DNA of 64,000 nt from Notospermus geniculatus. Its lineage: Eukaryota; Nemertea; Pilidiophora; Heteronemertea; Lineidae. The stretch is taken from contig NMRB01000466.1 in NCBI GenBank assembly GCA_002633025.1, positions 162,949 to 226,948 on the forward strand, written 5' to 3'. Shown piece by piece: positions 56,898-64,000 of the stretch; position 1 is the first letter of the stretch, and the number at the start of each line of letters is the position of its first letter. Made by a program: the position numbers and the translations under genes. Below the pieces are notes generated by a model, which did no database searches, was not told where the DNA came from, and saw only the letters and a program-made list of their open reading frames with translations.

Positions 56898-57430
56898 GGC
56901 AGCACCAGACGGTCAGCTGGCGCGCGTATTCGTCTCGTCGCCGCCCTCGAAGACACTTTTCGCCCTCAGCGAAGGGATTAGGCTGAATTTGCAGATAGAA
57001 AATGCGTGTATGGCGCCCTGCTCTCTCCTGTAGACCATAATTCCCATAGAATATCACCAATTTTGTCACAATATCCATATCGGAGTAGGCCAGGAGCTGG
57101 CGTTGAAGTTTTGGAACCTCCCAACGTGTCCGGACATTTTCGTCCTCCGCGGTCCAACATCTCCCTGGTTGGCAGCATCAGATGTCAGTTCAGCGCGGGA
57201 ATTCTGCGTCGTCGTTTCGCCTTCAAAGACAGTTCGTCCTCAGTTTTCGCCCTTAGTCAAAAGGGTTTGATGGATTTTGCAGCTAGAAATTGCGTGTTTG
57301 GCACCCTGCTCTGTCTTGCAGACGAGAATACCTGTAGAACGTCATTAATTTCGTCACAATGTCCATACCGGAACAGGCCCGGTAATGATGTTGAAGTTTT
57401 GGAACCTCCTCCCAACGTCTGTCTACGTTC
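56898..57430. repeat. Two diverged 270-bp tandem blocks upstream of SCYL3
   Basis: Blocks 56898-57170 and 57171-57430 share GGCAGCA, CGCCCT, GCGTGT, CCCTGCTCT, TTTTGTCACAATATCCAT and TTGAAGTTTTGGAACCTCC in the same order. They fill the SCYL3 side of the divergent interval. The long plus-strand frame across them is probably a by-product. Confidence 0.7.
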
Positions 57431-57802
57431 TCAAACCCGAGTTTTTCGCCCCGAGCCAGTTCGCTTGCAACTTCAATATCCCCAAGAAGTAAAAACATGT
57501 TTCATAACACGAGTCCAATCGTGAGAGAGAGAAAGAATGCATGTTTTATGTTGTATCAAAACACAGCATCAAGAATTCAATATCGGGTTGCCAGTAGCCG
57601 GATGTTGATCACTCTCCATCGCCTTTAGTTGGTCCAAGACGGCAAGACGTCACGTCCTACACCACCAGAAAGCAAATAAGAAAATCAATAGGAAATGAAG
57701 TGTTCGATCAGTTGATTGCGACGAATTAGCCGTTCGATTATGCAGTCCGGATCAACAGGTTTTTGGCTGTAGGTGTTCGGACCGATTCGTGCGGGGATGA
57801 CC

Positions 57803-60800
57803 ATGGCATTTATTTGGCAACTGTGGTTCCTGATGATAATCAGCTGGTCCTCGTGTGCAGGTAGGTGTTAAGAGTCACGCCCGATTCCTCTCTTATGGTG
57901 CGGTCAAAATACCAACTTGTATGATCACCATTAGTTGTTGGGGCGATCATCGCTTTCACGCGCCTCTAGACTGACAACATTTTGGCCCAAATTCATTGTT
58001 TCTCAGTTGCTGGCCCCACCTGTGATGCAGTTGCTGTACCGGTGTAACGTTTTTCACTGAGGCCCGTGAGCCAGTGTTACAATAGATTGACGGAATAAGC
58101 GGCGACTGGACAATGGGCGACAAACAGAGAAACAGCGAGTCCGTTGGTGTGTTCCGAACAATGGGAATCACACAGAAAAACGGCCACACTGAAGAACGTT
58201 ACACCTGTACTAAAGTAGCCTATAAAGCTGCCTCTTGGGCTTCGGTAACGAGTATCATCCATCATCGTCCGACATCTCCTAACGACGAAACGACGTCACT
58301 AAATCGAAAGGTAAACCCTCCGTCACATCTCAGCAGTGATTCCTTCCTTCCATTTAGTGGGACTCGAGAAGGCGCAGCTGTGGAAGACCATTTCCAGAGG
58401 TTTCCAGAGAGATGCTTCAAGGGGACGTTTTTCAAGCTAAGCATGAGTAATCGAAACGCTGTGTATAGCGAAAATGCGGTTTAAGTCAAGTTTAAGGGCC
58501 AGATGGAAAAACCACGGTGAACTGCCAACCACATTTGAGTTTAGAGGCGCGACATTTTGCTGTTTTTGTTCGTCTTCGGTCGCACCGCTCGCAGCGCCGC
58601 TTAGTGGTGATAAAAAGTTGTGTGGGTTCCTCATTGGGATAGAGTATTCCGTCGTAGACGAACTGCGTCACATTTCATAAGGGATTCTGTCCTATACATC
58701 CATTCTGCATAATGCATCGTGTAGAAATCGCTAACCTCTTCCTACAAGGGAGGAGAAGCCGAGTCTTGACCTGAACTCAGTGAAGATGTATACATCTTGT
58801 CCAAACAAGGCTATCGACGGACTCCGTCTTCAGCCTTGTCCGAATCATGTCATCTTTTCCGTTAATGCATAAGTTATTAATGAACCTGACCCCTACTTGA
58901 CCCCACCTCCGAGCCAATCAGAACTCGCGAAACAAATCACCGTTGGATACTTTCTTTGCTCTTCACGCTCGAATTTGTAACATGGATTTTGATTGGCACG
59001 TCGATTTTCCTTCGCGCCCCGATGATTGGCTGAGGCTCTCACCCCTTCAGAAACGGGAAATGTGATGGATTCGAACCAGGCTAAATGGCCGTCAGGCCAG
59101 ATAGACTGGTGAGCACCAGATGGTCCTATATTGACTGGGTGCGAGATCTTGAATGATGCATGCGTTAGACATTATTCGACCAAAAATTCACGAGCGAGCG
59201 ATGAATTTTTGATTCGATTAGGACACCGGGACCGGGTACCAGTCCATCTTAAATGCGTTTTATTCATGACACCAGACGTCACTCGACACTCGACACCCGA
59301 TAAGCAGGACATGATTTGAGTGGGGATAGTGTATACACCGTGAAACGCTTCCGTACAGGAAACGTATAATCAAATGGCGGAGTGTTCATTATTAAAACAT
59401 TCGAAATGCACCGGAAGTGTAGCCATGACAACCATGATATTTATCAATCCGCACAATCGACGAACACCAGGTTTTATTGGTGCTCAGACTGCACAGATTT
59501 CGGCGCTAATTGAAATCCGTTGTTCGGTGCTTAAAGACACATATTCCGCCGAAAATTCCAGCTTGTTAAAGCTCCGCCCAAAAATTAGCCAATGCCTACT
59601 GAAAACAACTTTTCATTCTCTCATTCAGTTCGCCGAATCGCGATGGGCTAATAACCTTTTTCTAATGAATGCATTAATGCTTTCCCAGGGGATTCTTGCT
59701 CTTTTTACCTGAAAGAAATCATTGCAGTCATATATCAAGGGGAAATGATCAGGCATAATAGGCGTCACGGCAATAACAACTTCGACACAAGTCATAACTT
59801 TCGCAATGGATGGCGTCATTAAGAAAATCCGCTTTCAGCTATAAAAATGTTGGAGAAAAAAAACCGGTGGTGAAAAGGGAAAGAGGTCCACCGGAAATTT
59901 CTGTCATGGATTGGATCTGCATGGCTAAGAAATACAGCTCATTCTGCGCATCACGTGGTCCTTTCAGACCTACTGAGAACTCAATGCAAAATGCAAACTT
60001 GACGCTAGGTGGCGATATGTGCAATGACGTCAATCATATCACCACTAGTAGCGGCGCTAGGTTTCCATCTTGGAAAGTAGTGCGAGCGCGGAGCGAACAG
60101 TAGAAATTCTACTGATTGTTAAGCGGTCACCCCATCACTCGTTTTCTACGCTTACAATATAGATCGTTGAAGATGGGCGTATAAAGGTATAGAGTGATAC
60201 AAACATCGGTGGAGTAGATATAAAGTAATAATAAAGTTATTCTGTTTCATTTTCGACAAGATAAATACTGTTTTCTGCGAATAATACCATTTTGAAACAG
60301 AAGTTCGTGTCACGTGATAGACCAGGCCGCCGACGATGACGTCAAGGTTTTCAAGATGGCGATCTAGCGTCAATGGCAGTGTTAAAATTTTCATCCAAGT
60401 ATCAAAAAATTTCAACGCTGCGTGGAGTATGTGCAAAATGGCGACCGACCAGGAGTCGAACACGTGACTCTTTCTCCTGTCCGACACTCACCATTGCGGC
60501 ATCGCGCTCCCACAACGATGAAGAGGTTCACTATTAATAATCTGTGTCCCATTTTTCAGCCGATACCATCGGAATCTGGCCCATGTCCATTGCGAACGGC
60601 CGTGACGTGTCGGAATATCACAACCACGGCAAACCCAACATGGAACTCATCTACTACGGTGGCATCAACGGGCCGAATACGGCCGTCTATTTCCCAGGAT
60701 CGGGCAGACATATACACATCCCGAAACTTAACGGGCTTACCGGCGGAAGTTTCAGCGTCGGTGCTTACATCAACATGGTGAACCACCCTTTAAAGACTCC

Positions 60801-61871
60801 AGTCCCGTTTTTCGGGTTGCTGTCTTCAACGGGCACCACTTTGTTTGTGATTGAAATTACCAACGATCTAAAGTTGTCGCACAGATTTCCGGCCAAAGGT
60901 TCGAGTGGCGAAACAACGTTTGCAGTAAAAAAGGAAGCTTGGGCGTTTGTAGGTAGGTTGTCGACGAAGGCCCGTTTCCACTGATACCCGTGCGTTTTCT
61001 GTCCCATTTGCGGTGATGTTCTGTAGGGCGTATCCAAATTCTTATCTGTTTTCATTGTATGTGATCTGCTCTCCGTCTGTTCTCCAGGCATGTCCTACAA
61101 CTCGAAGACCGGTTTCACTCGAATGTGGATCGATGATACCGTCTCGGAGATCTCCCAACGTACCGACCTTCTCAGTGGCGTCACCAACGCCGTCATTGGC
61201 GCAGGGAACACAGACAAAGATTGGGGAATTAATTTCAAAGAGGGAGTTATTTCATGCGTCGTTTTGTACAACACTGACACTGCCGACAAGGCTATCATCC
61301 AAGCACGTCAGACATGCGCATTGTACGGTAGGTGCCACGTGATCAATGACAGGGACCAATCATTCCGCTCACTGTTTTGAATTAGCCAATCAGTCGCGCG
61401 CAAGGGTTGTCACCGTCGGGTCCTGAAGATGTCGCTTTGATCGAGTGCCTCACGGCGGAATACCACGTCGTCCAAGTAAATGGGAGATCGCGGATGGTAG
61501 GACGAAGTGTAGACTGCATGATTCTCGTCTTTGCCGCTCCACTCCCGCGGCGCTAATGTCCAAACCCGGGAACACCAATCTAGACTAAAAGCCAATTGCT
61601 TTTTAATGGCTATTCTCCTCTCTTTTGCATTGCAGGAAACAGCGCCGTGTTTTCAAAGACCGGCGCGGGCATTCCACCAGCCTCCGTCATGACAAAATCC
61701 ATCCAAGCCGTCAGCACATTCGAGTGCACCAGCAAATGTCTTCGGGAGACCACGTGCCAATCGTGTAGCTTTTCTGACGCAGCAAAAATGTGTGTACTCG
61801 CCAGTCAAGCCTTGAAATCCTCCTCCCTGACGCCCTCTGGTGACTACAAGTCGTACAACTTCGGTGCATAG
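57803..61871 (+). CDS. Secreted LamG-like plus PAN/Apple-like protein
   Basis: Four exons, 57803-57860, 60560-60952, 61088-61327 and 61636-61871 (stop TAG), all joined in phase 1, give 308 residues. Exon 1 encodes a signal peptide ending SWSSCA with a GTAGGT donor. Exons 2-3 resemble a concanavalin/LamG-3 fold: IGIWPMSIANGRDVSEY, TAVYFPGSGRHIHIPKLNG, GGSFSVGAYINM, then FTRMWIDDTVSEIS and VVLYNTDTA. Exon 4 has a PAN/Apple-like cysteine pattern (FECTSKCLRE, TCQSCSFSDAAKMCVL). The likely role is extracellular glycan or protein binding; the ligand is unknown. Intron 1 (2.7 kb) includes a GGTGTAAC-family MITE. Exon 1 is short, so the start depends on phase agreement and signal-peptide character. 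I do not recognise a named orthologue. Confidence 0.8.
58041..58205. mobile_element. GGTGTAAC-family MITE, copy 4
   Basis: Ends GGTGTAACGTTTTTCACTG and AACGTTACACC, with GACGGAATAAGCGGCGACTG and GACAATGGGCG as in copy 2. Confidence 0.65.
61505..61590. mobile_element. CTTTGCCGC-family fragment in intron 3
   Basis: TCTTTGCCGCTCCACTCCCG followed by CGGCGC and ending CAATCTAGACTA; half of the inverted-repeat family near the NFKBIL1 start. Confidence 0.45.
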
Positions 61872-62659
61872 ATATGAAGACAGAAGGCCCTATAGGTGGG
61901 GCTACTGAAGACTGAACACCATGCGCATCATTACCCGATGTTCATTATATTGATCAAACATATTTCAACCTCCAGTTTCTTCCTTTTTGCGCTGTAATAC
62001 ATCTCCCCGAAATGACCGGCGCTGATTGGTTGATCGACAATGATGATGATCCCGCAGAAAACGGGAATGCGCCGGCGCGCGTTCCTGATTCGTCAAATGG
62101 GCGTCGTCATGATGTGACACTCAGTGCGGGAGGTATTTTGGACAGTGACACTTCAAATGTACATGTATTTAGTTTCAACTCTTTTCTAGATGGTAACATA
62201 AATTATTGTGCTTAACTTGGCGTTAACTTTGTCTTTGCGCATCACCTGCATTCAAGATAATGTCATGATAATATTTTACTGTCAAGACAGAACCGTAAGG
62301 AAAATCATGACCTGTTTACCACTCTTTGGACCGTGGCATGCGGTCTATTTTGAGTAACGGACTTGGTCAACGAAAACCTGTTGGCCTAATTACTCACTTA
62401 CAGGCCAATTACAGGCAGTGATAATCAGTAATCGACCAAGAACCCAAGTTGACACACTGTGATTGGTTCCGGCTAATCGATTCATGACGTAACGCATTGG
62501 AATTCCGTGACGTCACGCAAAAGTTTTATCGATCTATTTTTATCAGATTGGGACAGCTTTCTCATGACCTGCGTCGTTGCCATTTGGTTGGAAATACGGG
62601 ATATGTGTGCATAGAATTATTGATTGTTTATACCATGTAGGGCATGTTCGGATTAAGCC
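61872..62659. other. Intergenic interval
   Basis: Between the LamG gene stop and the next start codon. Contains 3' flank and AT-rich DNA. The short frame at 62012-62215 has no splice or similarity support. Confidence 0.4.
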
Positions 62660-63607
62660 ATGGGATGTGGACCCTCAGTCGAACTTTTCGGTGAGTTTAT
62701 GTCAGTTTTTTTGCGTTAACTTTGCAGAGATACTCTAAAGAGAGGAAAACCGCAGACTGAGTATCTATCGAAGGTCTGTAGGACTCTTAGGCCCAATAAC
62801 GGTGTAAACTGTCACAGTGTTCCCGTTTCGCACTGTTTCTCCTCATTGTATAGGCCTATGAGGTACATTGTGAAACGAGATTGACAAATTTCTCTGTGTC
62901 ACGCTGTTTGGCAACACCGAGATACGGGGAACACTAGTAAATGTTACACTGGCATCACCTTGGTAACTGAATCGAACATTCCGCACAAAGGTTTGGGATG
63001 AAGATTTTTATTGCAAAGTTGAGCCTACAAAGGCCTTCTCCACCAAGAAGGTCACCGTAATATTGTTGCCAGGCCTATAAACGGACAAAATTTGGTAGGA
63101 AATAGCCAAGTTTCATTCCTGCCGCAGCATGCAGTGCGGTCGGTTACCTGAGTCACCATGGGGCCAATATGTCGCATTTGACACTGGACACAAGGAGTGT
63201 TTTCCCCGGAATTTTTCGTCATTCCTCGAACAAGTTCATTAGGCCTACCTCTTACAACAGAAGTCTTCTATTTAACCACCACAAGTTTTCTTTCCAACTT
63301 GACAACAAAACAAACAATCTTTACTAAGTACCCTCGATATTGAATGACCTGACAAAATGTAAAAACATACAAGCAAATCACGATTATGTACGATTTTACG
63401 TTTCTCGTCTGTTTTCCCCTCTCAGATAAGTCGGTCTACACGTCCTTGCCGGGCACCCCCCAGCCGGAACAGCGGGTTGACAAAAACAAGAACACCATAG
63501 ACAATGATAAGACACTCCGTGGTGACGTCATACAGAAGCAGTACGCGCGGAAAACGAGGGAGGAGAAGTTGAGGGAGATGGACAGGCGGCGGTCATCTGC
63601 TGCCAAG
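62660..63607 (+). CDS. Unknown basic protein with N-myristoylation signal, 5' exons
   Basis: Exon 62660-62690 (MGCGPSVELF, donor GTGAGT) joins in phase 1 to exon 63426-63607 (acceptor CTCAG, donor GTGAGG). The join gives D at the junction, then KSVYTSLPGTPQPEQRV, a K/N/D-rich stretch, GDVIQKQYARKTREEKLREM and DRRRSSAAK. MGxxxS with Cys3 fits dual myristoylation and palmitoylation, so a membrane-anchored signalling or adaptor protein is likely; the second half is highly basic and helical. A possible third exon, 63730-63826 (DGTAKNQAIKGLLTLRRALV), has correct splice signals but weak protein character. The gene continues past the right edge. I do not recognise the family. Confidence 0.6.
62801..62950. 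mobile_element. GGTGTAAC-family MITE, copy 5
   Basis: Ends GGTGTAAACTGTCACAGTGT and GGGGAACACTAGTAAATGTT then ACACT. It lies in the first intron of the MGCGPS gene. Confidence 0.6.
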
Positions 63608-64000
63608 GTGAGGTCACAGGTCAAGGCCGGGTCAAGGTCATTCTGAATCTAACTGCATGGCGGTGATGGTGGATAGCCTTGGTTGACGCTAGAAATTTGA
63701 AAATAGCCCCGACAAAAATCTTCTTACAGGACGGGACAGCAAAAAATCAGGCAATCAAAGGTCTCCTGACTTTGAGACGCGCCCTTGTCAACTCCTTTGT
63801 TGACAATTCCTTACCTGGTTGTCATGGTGAGAGAAAATCTAATCAGGCTAACAAGGTTCACCTGCCCCTATCAGAAATTCATACCCCGGGCAGTGGGGAA
63901 TTCTCATGCCAATCTTACGCTGGCCGGCCACATTTTAAATTCTTGTTCTGCTTGACACCGCAGGATTTTTATCATTAGGGAGTTTTCGCAAAGCACCCGA

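Noticed and set aside
57006-57524. 172-codon plus-strand frame
   Set aside because: It crosses two tandem DNA blocks, and its periodicity follows the DNA repeat rather than protein domains.
59810-60103. 97-codon plus-strand frame in the LamG gene intron
   Set aside because: No acceptor or donor gives a phase-compatible exon, and the protein is not recognisable.
63730-63826. Third exon of the MGCGPS gene
   Set aside because: Splice signals fit, but the protein DGTAKNQAIKGLL... looks weak; mentioned only as possible.

Overview
The window is animal nuclear DNA: split genes with GT-AG introns, many inverted-repeat transposons, tRNA-derived SINEs, minisatellites and two short assembly gaps. Frequent TAGGCCTA-type words, short to medium introns, a neverland/DAF-36-type Rieske oxygenase gene and about 4% divergence between repeated copies (by eye) suggest a highly polymorphic marine invertebrate, most likely a deuterostome such as an echinoderm, hemichordate or cephalochordate. 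The species cannot be fixed from sequence alone.

Layout. 1-3500: transposon-rich DNA and the last two exons of an R4-type RGS gene (+). 3508-8700: no gene seen. 8701-36852: two tandem direct copies of a 13.6-14.5 kb unit, each carrying SPOUT1 (-), NFKBIL1 (+) and the catalytic exons 2-6 of neverland/cholesterol 7-desaturase (-). SPOUT1 and NFKBIL1 are head to head over a very short promoter. 36853-48011: an intron of about 11.7 kb full of MITE-like elements, ending in the only neverland first exon, 48012-48480 (-). 50019-56763: a complete 11-exon SCYL3/PACE-1 pseudokinase gene (-). 57803-61871: a four-exon gene (+) for a secreted LamG-like plus PAN/Apple-like protein. 62660 to the right edge: the start of a gene (+) for a small, basic, probably N-myristoylated protein that I do not recognise.

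The most notable point is the tandem unit. The two copies share exon lengths and splice phases, but each carries transposon insertions that the other lacks. Comparing filled and empty sites exposes target-site duplications of 2 bp (TA), 4 bp (TTAA), 6 bp, 9 bp and about 14 bp, so several mobile-element families can be delimited from this one window. Only the right-hand neverland copy adjoins the first exon. The left copy has an intact catalytic cassette with no visible first exon: it is an orphan, an alternative cassette for the shared first exon, or an uncollapsed second haplotype placed in tandem by the assembler. No virus, CRISPR array, rRNA gene or convincing functional tRNA was seen.
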